Source of the DNA: Gymnopilus junonius
Lineage: Eukaryota; Basidiomycota; Agaricomycetes; Agaricales; Galerinaceae
Assembly: GCA_015501075.1 (NCBI GenBank)
Contig: JADNYJ010000046.1
Span: forward strand, 124,001 to 188,000
Reading direction: 5' to 3'
DNA: 64,000 nt
The notes under the pieces were generated by a model. That model made no database searches. It was not told where the DNA came from and saw nothing but the letters and a program-made list of their open reading frames with translations. Made by a program: the position numbers and the translations under genes. The number at the start of each line of letters is the position of its first letter. Position 1 is the stretch's first letter. Positions 1-10,758 of the stretch are shown piece by piece.

Positions 1-1
1 A

Positions 2-622
2 ACTCTCCATGGAAATAGCGAGGCCTTTAGATTCAGAGGCTCACTGGCCCATTCACATCGCCTTCACTTGGATGTTCGACCTTTTTACATCGATATCGTG
101 GTTGAATTTCCGAAAGGGTCCTTGCCCTTGTGTTTTTTCTCAACTCCAAGTTCGGGATTGGTCTTTGCTTCTGTAAAAAATCTCGACTTCCGGCTAGAGT
201 CTGGGCCTTCTTTACTTGGAAGATGGACTGGCGTCTCGACTTTCCTCAAGACTTTTCCTTCTGTTGTCACTCTCAACATTTCGAGTGGTGTTCTGGACGA
301 CCTCATTTTTTCAAGTCCCCCAAACGAAGGACTTATCTTTCCTTTGCTACAAGAATTATCAGTACATTTCAAGCTCTCCCCAGACCGTAAAAAGGTATCC
401 AGCCTCCATTCATTCCTGGAATTCAGAAAAGATTTGGGCCATCCTATCGCTGAACTGTGTTTAGCTGGAAAGCAGCTGAGTGACTGGAGCTTATTAGAGG
501 GCATCCATGGGTTGAAAGTCGTGTGGGAAAAAGGAGGTACCAAATATGAATATACATGCGGCAACGGACGACCAGAAAGATTGAATTTCTGGGTAGGAGT
601 TTTTGTTCAAGTTCCCGGTTAG
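2..622 (+). CDS. 3' end of an F-box/LRR-like protein (partial)
   Basis: The frame is open from base 2 and continues beyond the left edge, so only the C-terminal ~206 residues are present. It ends at TAG 620-622. The protein has hydrophobic, leucine-spaced segments of the kind seen in the solenoid half of agaricomycete F-box proteins (for example FPSVVTLNISSG and FPLLQELSVHF), then a polar tail. No F-box is visible because the N-terminus lies outside the window. The gene is convergent with the chromodomain gene that ends at 931. The family call is inference; that this is coding is better supported, because the frame is long and the leucine periodicity regular. Confidence 0.5.
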   Translation, partial: TLHGNSEAFRFRGSLAHSHRLHLDVRPFYIDIVVEFPKGSLPLCFFSTPSSGLVFASVKNLDFRLESGPSLLGRWTGVSTFLKTFPSVVTLNISSGVLDDLIFSSPPNEGLIFPLLQELSVHFKLSPDRKKVSSLHSFLEFRKDLGHPIAELCLAGKQLSDWSLLEGIHGLKVVWEKGGTKYEYTCGNGRPERLNFWVGVFVQVPG

Positions 623-930
623 GAATTAAGTTTGTTACTCCTCTGGTATTCGAGGCGGAAGCCGGTACTAGGTTGTGGGCATATGTCACTGGGACTCTAG
701 GAAACGATGCCAGATACATAACCATAGATAATGAGGCCCCAGACTTTAAAGCAACGATGACGAACGGTAGGGCAGACATCAGTATCGCTACTTGGTTTTA
801 TACTAAAACACACCCATCTATGAACTTTTCACACTCCAATTCATTTTCTCCTCCAGTGAAGATGAATAAACCAGCAAGGGAAATAATAGAAGTACAACAA
901 GATAAATAACTAAGCAAAAAAAAAAAAGAT
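623..930. other. Intergenic, convergent 3' ends
   Basis: About 300 bases separate the stop codons of two convergent genes. They contain an 11-base A run near 917-927 on the + strand. A short + frame runs through 623-909, but its composition is unlike its neighbours and it has no recognisable motif. I see no RNA gene or repeat. Confidence 0.5.
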
Positions 931-3900
931 TCAACTAGGCTGCAGGTGACCTCCAGTGAATAAATGTTGTTCGAGTTCCTACAGTCAAAAATGAGAACGC
1001 ATGCAACGACAAAGCATTGGAGAATAAAAAACATACCGAAATAGTTGAAAATGCCTCCTTACAAGCGGTGGTGTTTCCATTACCATCACTTGTCCTCCAC
1101 TGGCAGCAATAGACCATCTCAGATCCACCACCACTATCGCCATCGCCCATATCCTGGCTCTGACTGAAACTTTCGTTGACGCTGCCACTGCCTGCAGCCC
1201 TTGCGATCGTCTCCAGCTTTGTTTTCGCCTCGCTCAGCTCAATGTTCAACCTCGCCGCTTGGCTCTTCCAGTGCTCCACCTCCCGCTCAGCTACTTCGAA
1301 GGCTTCCTTCTTCTCCTTGACTTCCTCCTCCAGCTCATCTTGTCGTTCTTGCATCTCCTCTAACGCAACTTCCTGCCTTGCACATCTCGCGTGAAGCTCG
1401 GGTGTTTCGGCAGCACGCTTCCTGATATCATCGTTCGTCCGTATATCCTTCTGGATCATGAATTCCGCTGTTCGGCGCCACGCTTTCAGATCCTCCTCAA
1501 GCATCTTCACTCTAGCTTCAAACAGCATCCTGACACCCGCCACGCCCGTCGTAGCCTGCTCTTGTGCAATAGTGGCCTTCTTCTCCAAGTCCTTATTCTC
1601 GTCCCTGACCTGCCCCACAAATCCAGAGGCTTTGGCATACTGCTCTTTGAAGAAATCCCTATCCTTCTCTGCATCAACCTTCCGATGCGTCTCGGTTTCA
1701 AGGTCAGACAAGAGCTTCTTGTGAGTGATTTCCCATTCCTCCTTCTGCGCTGTGAGGGCTGTGCGCTGTCCTTCGAGCTCGAGAACGTATTTCTGGAGTT
1801 TTTCAAGGGCTGCGGCGTTCTCTGTGCGCTCTTGTTCGGAGGACGCATCGAGTTGGTTGGGTTGCACGAGCTGGGGTTGAAGCGCGAGGACCTCTAGTTG
1901 CAAGCCTTCATTCTTGGCGCTTTCGGAAGCTAATCGAGCTTTCAAACGCGATGTCAACTCGGCTTGCAACGTGATCTCTGATTGCATTGCGAGGGCCTCC
2001 TGGTCAACCTACCGTAATCGGAAATTTCTTTTAGTTTGGTCCTAAGAAAGAAAGAAAAAAACTACTAACAAGTGGAACAGATGTCTGCTTAGTGTTGGCG
2101 TCTAAATCAGGAACGGCACCAGGAGCAACCTCAAGACCAGTAACAGCCTCAGCTTCCTGTGCAGGAAGAGCCGCGGCTACTGGCACAGGAGGAATAGGAA
2201 CAGGTGCGATAGAGCCAGCTCGACTCGGAGCCTTGGAACCAGCTCTCTTCCCAGCCTTCTTTGGCGTCACAGCAGGTGCAGGCGTAGCAGACCTCGACCT
2301 CGACCTTAGCCTCGATCTGATACCCTGACCGGACTCTTCCTGGATAGGTGAAATGGAGTATGGACGAGCAGAAGGGGCACGACTCGCTTCTTGTACAGTA
2401 ATCTTTGAATGAAAATTAGAAGAGAAATAGAAAATCAATAGTCAGAAAATATAGAATATAAAATATCCCTTCATAACCACATACCTGAGGAACATCGAGA
2501 TAACCATCATGTTCGACATTCATTGCCATTGCCTCGTCCTCCGCGATGGTAGGTAACGGTGCAACCTCCACAATGGCTTTAGCTTTGCCTTTACCCTTCC
2601 TTGACGTCGAGCTTCTCTCCGATGCTTTATCTGATTCTATGTCTGAAGCACGATCGTGATCTTGATCTGGTTTCTGTTCAGTAGGCTTCTCAGCGGGGGT
2701 AGCTTGAGCCTGAGCTTGTGCAGGACTCTCACAGCAGCAGCAGCACCGCCCCCAAAGTCCCATCCAGCCTCCAGCTCCTTCTCGTCCAACCTCCCTTGCT
2801 GTTGCTGCAACCGCTGGGCAGCAGCACGCAAATCCATCAACACATCCTGCGTCGACTCTTCCTCTTCCTCTCTCAACAGTAAAGGATCTCGCCCACGATT
2901 GGTATCAAGTGCGGCGTTGAGGAGGCCGATTTCACGAGATTCATCATCTGTGAGGTCATCTTCGACACGAGCAGCTTCAGGTTTGTTGGGAGCGTTACTG
3001 GGGCCAGGGACAACGGCAGCATCAGTGGCAACGATGGGCTGGGCACTAGCATTAGAATTGTGATTGACCGAGCCACCTGGGCTAACATGCCCACTGCCCC
3101 CGTTCAAATCGACAAACGCCTCCTCCATCTGCTGCAGCATCAAAGTCGGGTCCGAATTCTGCCTTTGCATGTGAGCCCCCTCGACAACGGCGTCACCGTC
3201 GTGGTTCTGGTTGACAACGTCAAGCTGAGCCTTAACCACCTCCTGGCTGGAATCCGTGTCCACTTCCATAGCCCTAGGACCAGAAGCAGGAGGCACAACG
3301 GCCGTTGACATATCTTGCATCTCCTGGTCCTCGTCTTGATCTTGGCCTTGGATTTCGTCGGCAGTAGCTTCCATTGGAAGTGGAGGTTGAGCTGGTACAG
3401 GTGCAGGTGCTGGAAGTTGATCAACGGCCGGCTGATGTCCGCCGTTAGCTGAGATAGCACCCCGACTGCGACTCCGCCTATGATCCTGGACATCCTGGTT
3501 CTGAGTCTGATCCTCGACCGGCGGTGGTACAGGAGGCGGTACAGGCGACACCCGCACGGCCTGCTCATCAATCTCCCTCAACTTCTTCCGCCAGGTAAAC
3601 TCGACCTCGCTCTCCTGGATTTTGTCTGAACGTCCTTCGTCATCACTGCTCTCCGTATACGCCTTCTTCTGAACCTTCTGCTTCTGCTTCTCCTTGCCTT
3701 TGGCCGATGCTGGTGCTGGTGCCGCTAACGATGCTGCTGCTGCCGTCTTCTCATTCATCTTCTTCATGATCAGGCTCCACACAAACCCGCCCGTGTCATG
3801 TGCATGCACTGGATCATGTTCCTCATCACTAGTCGTCTCTGCATATACCGGCCGCCTCCTCTTCTTCCTCGCCTCCGCCTCCCCGTTCCTCCCCCCACTC

Positions 3901-6900
3901 TTCTCCTTCTCCTTCTCTCTATCCCTGCTCTTCCGCCGAACAGGCGACTCAAACTGCTCAATACTCTCTTCCTCCTCCTCTCCCCTCCTCTTCCCACCCA
4001 CACCCTCATACTCGTCATCCGCTTCCTCAATCACACTCTCCCCCAACGAGCTACTCAGATGGGGGATGAACACCGTCGGAGAGAGCATAGGTATCGGGCC
4101 GAGCTTTCTGTGGATATCATTTGCATATGCACCTCCTCCGCCGGGCGTGCGGGGCTTCATGCGCGATTTGAGCGAGCCTTGGCGTGTGAGCCCGTTGGCT
4201 TTTTGGCGGGAGGGGTGGTGGGAGGTGGAGGGTATGTTGTGGAGAAGCAGGTCGGTCCGAAGGCTTGGTAATAATAACTGCTGGCTGAGGCTGAGGTTGG
4301 GGTTGAAGTGGAGGTTGGGCAGCAGCAGCAGCATTTGGTTCAGGTTGTGAAGGAAGTGACAGTGATTGAGACTGCGACTGTGATTGAGAATTCGACTCTG
4401 GCTCTGTTTCGGGCACAACATCAGTGCTATATGAGCTATGCGGGAGTTGGGGAGGTCGAGAAGCTGGTAAGGGAGGGGCTTTAGCCGAGGCTTCGGTAGT
4501 GGTCGCAGCAGCTGAACCAGAGGCAGCAACTGGAAGAAGAGCTGGAGGAGGGGCAGCAGAAGCCGATGCGCGAGAAACTTTGCAGCTGAAGTTGCAGTCG
4601 AAGTTGAAGTTGGTTTAGTGGAAGTAGATTTAGAGGTCGATTTAGAAGCCGGTTTGGAAGTTGATTTAGAAGCAGATTTCAAGGAGGTGACAGTACCTGC
4701 AGAGGCAGTAGATTTCGGCTTCGGACCTTCCTGCTTCGTTTCTTTTCCAGTTTCCTTTTCCGTTCGGGCTTGCGCTGAAGAAGAAGGGCCAGCAACAGCA
4801 TTACCCCCCTCCGCCTCTGCACCACCCACATTCCTCCCCGCCCCAGCAGCGAACAAAGCCTCCTGCTCACTGGGCACGAACATCCTCTCCTTCCTCCCAC
4901 CTTCCTGTACCAGCTCCTCCCTTACGCCCGGGCCCGGACCCTCCTCAGCCCACATCACCTCCTGATCCCACTCCACGAGCCTTTGCACCGCCCCAGGGCT
5001 CAAGAAACGGCGTGCAGTGTCTTCTTCTTTTTCTTCTTCTTCTTGTCTTTCTCTTTCTGCTATACTCTGTTTGACGACCGAAGCAGGTAAATGGCCCGGC
5101 CAGAGCGGTACACCCTCCCGACCGTACCTGGCCACCATATCTCGTGCGTCCAGGGGTGTGTAATCCCTGTCGTCGCCTCGGTCATGGCCAGTCTCCAGTG
5201 CATTATGCTTGGAGTTCGGGTTCGAGTGCGAGTCGGGGTTCGACAGTGGGAGGTGCGCGTATGAATGCGGATGCTCATATGTTTGTTCTGTAGCAGGAGA
5301 AGACCGCGTATGATTATAAAACACAGAGTGTTCCTCCTCCGGGTGTTCCGGGGGACCAGACTCCTTTGATTGAGCTTGAGCAGCCTTGGAAGGACCCGCA
5401 GAGACGAATGCCAATCCCAATCCTGACCCTGACCCTGATCCTGATTTCGAACCCGCTCTTGAAACCAGAACAAGCGTACCTGCATTTATGTTCGTATTCG
5501 CATTCGCAATGGAAGCGGCAGCGACTGACTGCCTCTTCCCCTTCCCAGGCGGTCCTACCTTCGAACCAGAACCAGAACCAGAAGTATTTAAACCAGAAGC
5601 ATTCAAACCAGAAGCTCGACGGGGCGGAGGAGGAGGAGGAGAAGGCGATTCCGAGTCCGAGTCTGATACAGACCCAGAAGAAGGCTTTGGTTTTGGTTTT
5701 GGCTTGGGATACGGAGATGTGTGAGCGCGAAATGTGGTAGTAAATGCCGTGATGGGATGCTGTGGGTTTTGTTGGTTTTGCTGGTCCTTTTGATTTTGTT
5801 TTTTGTTTTGGCCGTTTTTCAAGTTCTTTTCCGACTTGCCGTTCACAGCGACGATCTCCACCTTGCCGCTTCGCTTTCGCTGCTCTGCCCTGCAGCATCT
5901 TCATCTGCACCTTCCTCTTCCTCGCGATATTCCTCATCATCGCCTGCGCTCTCAGCCGCCTTTTGCGACCTCAACTCGTCCACTTCAACCGCACCATCGC
6001 TCTCAACGTCCTCATCATCAGGCTCAAATAACACCGCTCGCTGCTTCCTTTAGCTTTAGCTTTGGCTGCGGCTGTAGATGTAGCTGTAGCTTGATTGATT
6101 TCTCTACTCTTCCCTTTATCTTTATCTTTATTTCTGCTTTTCGCAGCCTGCGCCTGAGTCTGAGCCCGACCCCGCTGCTGCTGTGGTTGTTGCTGGCTGT
6201 GATTCGACGCTGACTTCCTCCCTATAGGCTGTTTATGCTTTGGTCGTGGAGGAGGAAGGGGTAGCTCGTCTTCTGAGATATCTTCTTCTCTTTCGACATC
6301 AACATCGGCATTGGCTTTGGCTTTGGGACCATGGGTGGCTATGACGACTTCCTCCTCTTCGTGCGTGGTAGGTAGGACTGCGATGGAGGGTGCGGGGCTG
6401 TGGATGCCTTCTGAGAGTTGGTCTTCGACCATCCGCGCGTCTTCTTCTTCCTGGTCATGCTCATAGATCTCCTGTTCGTAAGCATTTTCGATCTGGGCAG
6501 GACGAGATGTTGGCAGTGGAGGTGGAGATGGAGGCGTGACATTATTGACTCTTTGATCGTGACCAAGATCATCCTCAGAGTCCTCGACGACAACGCGATG
6601 CTTGATAGGTTTGACTTCAAAGCTCTGGCTCAGACTTTGACTCTGCACCCGCGCATCGTACCGCGTCAGACTCTTGCGCAGACTAAGGGGATGGGGCACA
6701 TCGACGTTCATCCTCTCTTTCTCTTTCCCTTTAGTCTTATCAGACACGGATACCCCACGCGCGGGCGTCCGCATCTCCTCTTCCGACTCGAGATCTTCGG
6801 GGTCAAACCTGGGATGGGGAACCTCCATCTCGATCTTTCGTTTCTTCTTCTGCCGGAGATGAACCACTTCGCCGCCTCTGTGGGTGACACCGCCTGCAGC

Positions 6901-7693
6901 AGCAGCAGCAACTTTAGAAGAGGCACCGGTAGGAATGGGAGCAGAATTGGCAAAGGTGTGTGTGCTCTCTGCGTCTGCTAGTTTCCGTTTCTTCGGATTT
7001 GGGTTGGGATTGGGAGGATTCACTTGGGCTTTGGGAGAAGGAAGGGGCTTGGGTGCAGGTGCGAATTCGTCATAGTTCTCCTCTTGTACAGGGAAATCAT
7101 AATCGTTGTCGAGCTCATCGTCCTCTTCGATAATTTCGTGTTTGAGCTTGGAATGGGAGGCTGAGCCACGTTGGATATGTTTGGCAGGGGATACCGTTGA
7201 CCGGGATGTGCCACCGGAGGCGGGTGGTCGGACGGTGGAGGCTGTCAGAGAACGACGGACGGTCGATGTTGTTGATTTGCGGGATGTGGTCGATTCACGG
7301 CCGCGTTTAGAGGTAGCTGAAACGATAAAAAATAAAAAAAAGTATCAGAAAAAAAATCATTGAAACCGATGATAAAAAAACCAACGCACACTTCCGCTTC
7401 CTCTCCTTCTCCCTCTTCTTCCTCTTCCAATCCACCACCAAATCGTCCGTCACGTCCTGTTTCGGAACCCACTGCGGCGGCCATGGTTTCATCGTGTTCG
7501 GGTCCTCGCCTGCCCATTGTACTCTATACTTGCCCTTTTTCTCCTCCAGGATCTCGATGACCTCCCAGAGCGTCTCGTCATCGTCTTCCTTCGGGACGAA
7601 GCGCTGTGAGAGGGACGAAACGGAGTGCACGGAGCCTTCGGCCTCCGAGTCTTCCACTGGGCCAGCGGCTGCGGTGACGACGCGTGAGGACAT
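931..7693 (-). CDS. Chromodomain protein with long low-complexity middle, coiled coil and C-terminal C2H2 finger
   Basis: A large chromatin-type gene. My model has exons 7693-7390, 7316-2485, 2402-2070, ~1999-1037 and 978-931. All four introns have GT/AG ends and the phases agree. Residues ~43-92 form a chromodomain (WEVIEIL, YRVQWAG, then a WPPQW stretch). Then come well over a thousand residues rich in S, P, Q, K and E, with acidic and SDSDS-type blocks, RS-like dipeptides near 2330, and a ~240-residue coiled coil (~1990-1200). The last two exons encode a C2H2-like finger: Cys at ~1104, Cys at ~1068, then LEQH...GGH at 966-946 across the final intron. The frame shifts about five times inside exon 2 (near 6050, 5866, 4582, 4205 and 2735), mostly at short homopolymers, so the gene is either broken or mis-sequenced. 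A role in histone-tail binding is inferred from the chromodomain. I do not recognise an orthologue. Confidence 0.75.
7317..7389 (-). other. First intron of the chromodomain gene
   Basis: The donor is GTGCGT at 7389 and the acceptor TCAG at 7320-7317. I prefer this donor to GTGTGC two bases upstream because only this phase leaves exon 2 open; the alternative reads into TAA within three codons. Confidence 0.7.
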
Positions 7694-7717
7694 TGGTGGG
7701 GGGAGGGTCTGTGGCAC

Positions 7718-8676
7718 TCGTTAGTTTGTGTGGAAATAGGGACAACCGAATGGACATTACATTTCTGGGCCCTGTTCACCCAACAATGGATGACCGTGGT
7801 TTGGGATCAACAGACACAACGTGCACAATTCAAGGTCGCATTAGGTAATCCATCCTCTTTAGGCGGTCGTTGCGCACTTGCTGTCCTCTGCTTTACATAC
7901 CCTACTGGCATGTACGGACACGAAGGCGTTGGTATTGAGAGGACAAGTCATTCTAACCGCCAACGTCGAGGAAGAGCATACTAGGAGCTCCTTATCAGTC
8001 AACCGGCGTCTGACTCCCGCTGTCTTCACATCCTATCCATGGTTACTTCGGCAAAGACAAAGTACGTTACACGACATTCTGATTATTGTCAATTAAATAT
8101 TATTTCCCCAATCCACGGGCCCCGACGTCGTCGTACACGGGAGATATGCATAAAAAAAAATCGCATTCGCAGTGTACGCACTGCGCTTTCGTCACATGCA
8201 GAGCATCTCATTAAAAGGGGTCTAATGTACCCTATTTCCTGACCATTTTGGCCGCTCTACTAAGTATGTATGTACGTTTCATATCTCAGTCCCTTTGAGT
8301 GTCCACCTTAGCCACAAAACCCATCCACTAATCCAACTCCATCGTCTGTCTCTCTTGGAGTGCTTCTTTTGTAAGACAAATCCAGTAGACCGACGAAAAC
8401 GCTATGAAGAAAAATAGAAACGTAAATAAAAAGGACGCCTTCCCATCTTGGAATATATTCCAAATTGACATGCTTCCAATTCATCCTCCCATGTGTCGCA
8501 CACTTCCTCACCGAAACCACGCCTCGCCGACTCGACATAACTGGGGAGGTACGATCACCACCGTCAACTCGTGTCGGCACGAGATCCCTTTCGACTTTGT
8601 GCTGCCAGGTTCTTCAAGTTCTTGTTCTCCATCAGTGGACTTTGTAGACCTCAGAAGCACATTCGCCAAAACAGTG
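7718..8676. other. Intergenic region upstream of the chromodomain gene
   Basis: Divergent spacer holding the chromodomain gene's promoter side. I see no long open frame with protein-like composition, tRNA or repeat. A frame at 8404-8676 leads into the weak membrane-protein model that follows, but its own composition is not persuasive. Confidence 0.4.
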
Positions 8677-9240
8677 ATGAGCATGACTGGATACCTCGTC
8701 TCTGCTTTTTACCTCCGTTCCGTGATAATGTGGTTCCGCGAGATGTCTATGGGAATCTATCTCCTCGAGTGCGGGGTGTTCTTCACCCATAATGCTTTTC
8801 TCATCGCTGGTAAGTACACACGCACCCCTTCATAAAGTAAAACACACACACACACACACACATGGCACACACACCGAGTTCCACTCAATTTTCAACTTTC
8901 ATAGTGTTCAAACCCAAATTTTTAATCTTATTTTGATCGGGCGCTAATTCACCTCCCTCAAATCCCAGACGCACTCCTCACATCCCTATCCTCATCCCTC
9001 CTCCACCACACCTTCTCCCTCCTTTTCCTCATCACCGCACAACTCCTCCTCACCCTCGTATTCATATGTCCTTCGCCCACATGGATGTATGGGGCATCCC
9101 CCCATACCGCTTCCTATCCCTCTTCGATCGCATCCAATACACCGTCCGTGCTAGTGACTCGTACTACCAGCGGATATGGGAAAGAGCTAAGTGCTCAGAT
9201 TATTGGGGAGGATTTCGAAGTTTCTCACCCTAAAGCCTGA
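8677..9240 (+). CDS. Possible small membrane protein, two exons
   Basis: Tentative model with exons 8677-8809 and 8969-9240. The donor is GTAAGT and the acceptor CCCAG; G+AC completes an Asp codon across the splice. Two hydrophobic stretches fit membrane helices: the segment around GIYLLECGVFF and the one around FLITAQLLLTLVFI. The rest of exon 2 is polar and Ser/Thr-rich and ends at TGA 9238-9240. The 159-nt intron is longer than others here and contains an AC microsatellite. No family is recognised and no motif fixes the start. It could be the 3' half of a longer gene or a decayed copy. Confidence 0.3.
8842..8862. repeat. (AC)n microsatellite
   Basis: Ten consecutive AC units within the proposed intron of the small membrane-protein model, with further AC-rich sequence just downstream. 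Confidence 0.9.
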
Positions 9241-10016
9241 AGGAGATCACAGTTCGGACGAGAGGCAGAGATCTAGAGAGCGTGCCAGGCATAGATTCGA
9301 GAGCGCTAGCTCGAGACAGAGATACAGACAGAAATACATCATAACCCCTTCTGCCGTGCTCATGCCCTACTGTGGACCCTGCAATGCTCATCGCCTCCCT
9401 CGCTCTGCCCGCGCATATGGCATGTTTCGCGTCCATACTGACATCGACTTATTTCCGTCTCCATCCCCTTCGAATTCGTCTTCAGTCTCTAGCGCCCGAC
9501 CTCGAAAGAACGCTCAACACCCTCGCCTAGCTGCTCGTCTTCCCACTCTCATGGACCCTCTTCGCCCGGTGGGTATTCAGAGATAGGCGGTTCGTATGGT
9601 GGGTGGGGGTGCAGTATACATTTTTATTGGTTAGGTGGGTGGTGGGTATTCTAGGTGAGATGGTTTTCTTTAAGTTCGAATCCTGTTATTTAATTTGCAC
9701 GGATATTCCGGACGGGCGCTTACCCATACCCTTGCCCCATGTCTGCGTCCATGCCCATGCTCATTTCTCATACCCCACATAGAAACCCACGTACCCACCT
9801 CCAACAAGCCCTCGCCTTCACCCTGCACGTCCCCCCGAATATTCTCCACCTGTACAACCCATGGCTATCACTGGTTATCCTACACTTACCATTTCTCTAT
9901 ACATCCTCGTCCTTACCATCCTCGCTTCAGAAAATAACCTATATTCACGGGCAGTAAAGAGGTATTTAGGGAGCACCAGTCAGATATATCTATATCTGCG
10001 TTTTGACACATCTTCA
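9241..10016. other. Spacer between two weak gene models
   Basis: Contains several frames, including one over 9191-9586, but none with recognisable motif or protein-like composition. A GT-rich stretch lies near 9595-9655. Exons of the flanking models could extend into it. Confidence 0.3.
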
Positions 10017-10397
10017 ATGAGGACGCCAAATACGAATATGAATATGAATATGGCCATGAACATGAGTGCGAATGTCGAGGTCAATCCGACTCACCACTCA
10101 TGCTTCGACGACGACGACGAGACCTTCGTCGTCGAAGAATTCGGATACGCTTTCCACCCTACAAACACCACAACCTTGAAGTTGGAGTGTGACTGCCAAT
10201 GTGCCAAATGCTTTGAGCGTCGGAGGACCCTGGCTCGGACCTTGAAGCGTTTAGCTGATAGCAGAAGGAGAAGAAATGGGGTAGAGGTTGAAGAGAGAGA
10301 TTTAGAGAGGAGGCTGGAACTTAAGAGGAGGAGGAAGGATGAGATACAGCAGGAGCAGGACAAAGAAGAGGAAGAAGGCCAAAGTCTTCAAGAATGA
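10017..10397 (+). CDS. Hypothetical basic, charged protein (126 aa)
   Basis: Single open frame from ATG 10017 to TGA 10395-10397. It begins with an Asn/Met repeat (NMNMNMAMNM), then a DDDDE acidic stretch, a CDCQCAKC cysteine cluster near the middle, and a strongly basic helix-forming C-terminal half (ERRRTLARTLKRLADSRRR and RDLERRLELKRRRK). The frame is open further upstream to 9861 with a hydrophobic stretch, so the true start may be earlier or in another exon. I recognise no family. The cysteine cluster next to a charged coiled-coil-like tail is the only distinctive feature. Confidence 0.35.
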   Translation: MRTPNTNMNMNMAMNMSANVEVNPTHHSCFDDDDETFVVEEFGYAFHPTNTTTLKLECDCQCAKCFERRRTLARTLKRLADSRRRRNGVEVEERDLERRLELKRRRKDEIQQEQDKEEEEGQSLQE

Positions 10398-10535
10398 AGA
10401 GGGTGAGATGGAGGCTTAAAATACTATACGAAGCGGAAAGAAGGCTTTTTTCATTACGCTCTTAGTTTTTATGAAATTTGATTAAATTCTGAGGGCCTCA
10501 GAAATGTTTGATTTCTAGAGATCATCAATTCAGAT

Positions 10536-10553
10536 AAAAATAAACGAAAACGA
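10536..10553 (-). terminator. Pol III T-run downstream of tRNA-His
   Basis: Directly after the tRNA 3' end the minus strand has a TTTT run followed within ten bases by TTTATTTTT. This is the expected RNA polymerase III termination signal. Confidence 0.6.
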
Positions 10554-10554
10554 A

Positions 10555-10637
10555 TGTCGGTAGCTGGAATCGAACCAGCGGCTCTTCGGAATGATTTGAA
10601 CCACAACGAAGTGATTTAACCCCTAATCGATACCGAC
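10555..10637 (-). tRNA. tRNA-His (GTG) with an 11-nt intron
   Basis: On the minus strand the sequence folds as a complete cloverleaf. The acceptor is GTCGGTA paired with TACCGAC, with discriminator A at 10555. The D stem is GATT/AATC, the anticodon stem CTTCG/CGAAG, and the T arm GCTGG-TTCGATT-CCAGC. The anticodon loop reads TTGTGG, then an 11-nt insert TTCAAATCATT, then C. Removing the insert gives TTGTGGC, the usual eukaryotic tRNA-His loop with anticodon GTG. The insert lies one base 3' of the anticodon, the canonical eukaryotic tRNA intron site. The GGTTCGATTCC B box is intact. Confidence 0.93.
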
Positions 10638-10758
10638 TTATAGCTGTAGCTAATATTATATCTATATAGAGTAGAGAGACCTGACTGCACATAACGACTC
10701 ATTGCAAGATTTGACCATTCTTCATGTATATAAACTACTCGCAGAGATATAGGTCAAC

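Noticed and set aside
3694..4350. Long + strand frames opposite the chromodomain gene (also 5366-5740, 5386-5724, 5803-6213).
   Set aside because: They mirror the simple-sequence codons of the minus-strand gene; they have no family motifs or splice support.
9191..9586. 131-codon + frame overlapping the end of the small membrane-protein model.
   Set aside because: Different frame from the spliced model, Arg/Ser-rich without motif, likely a shadow.
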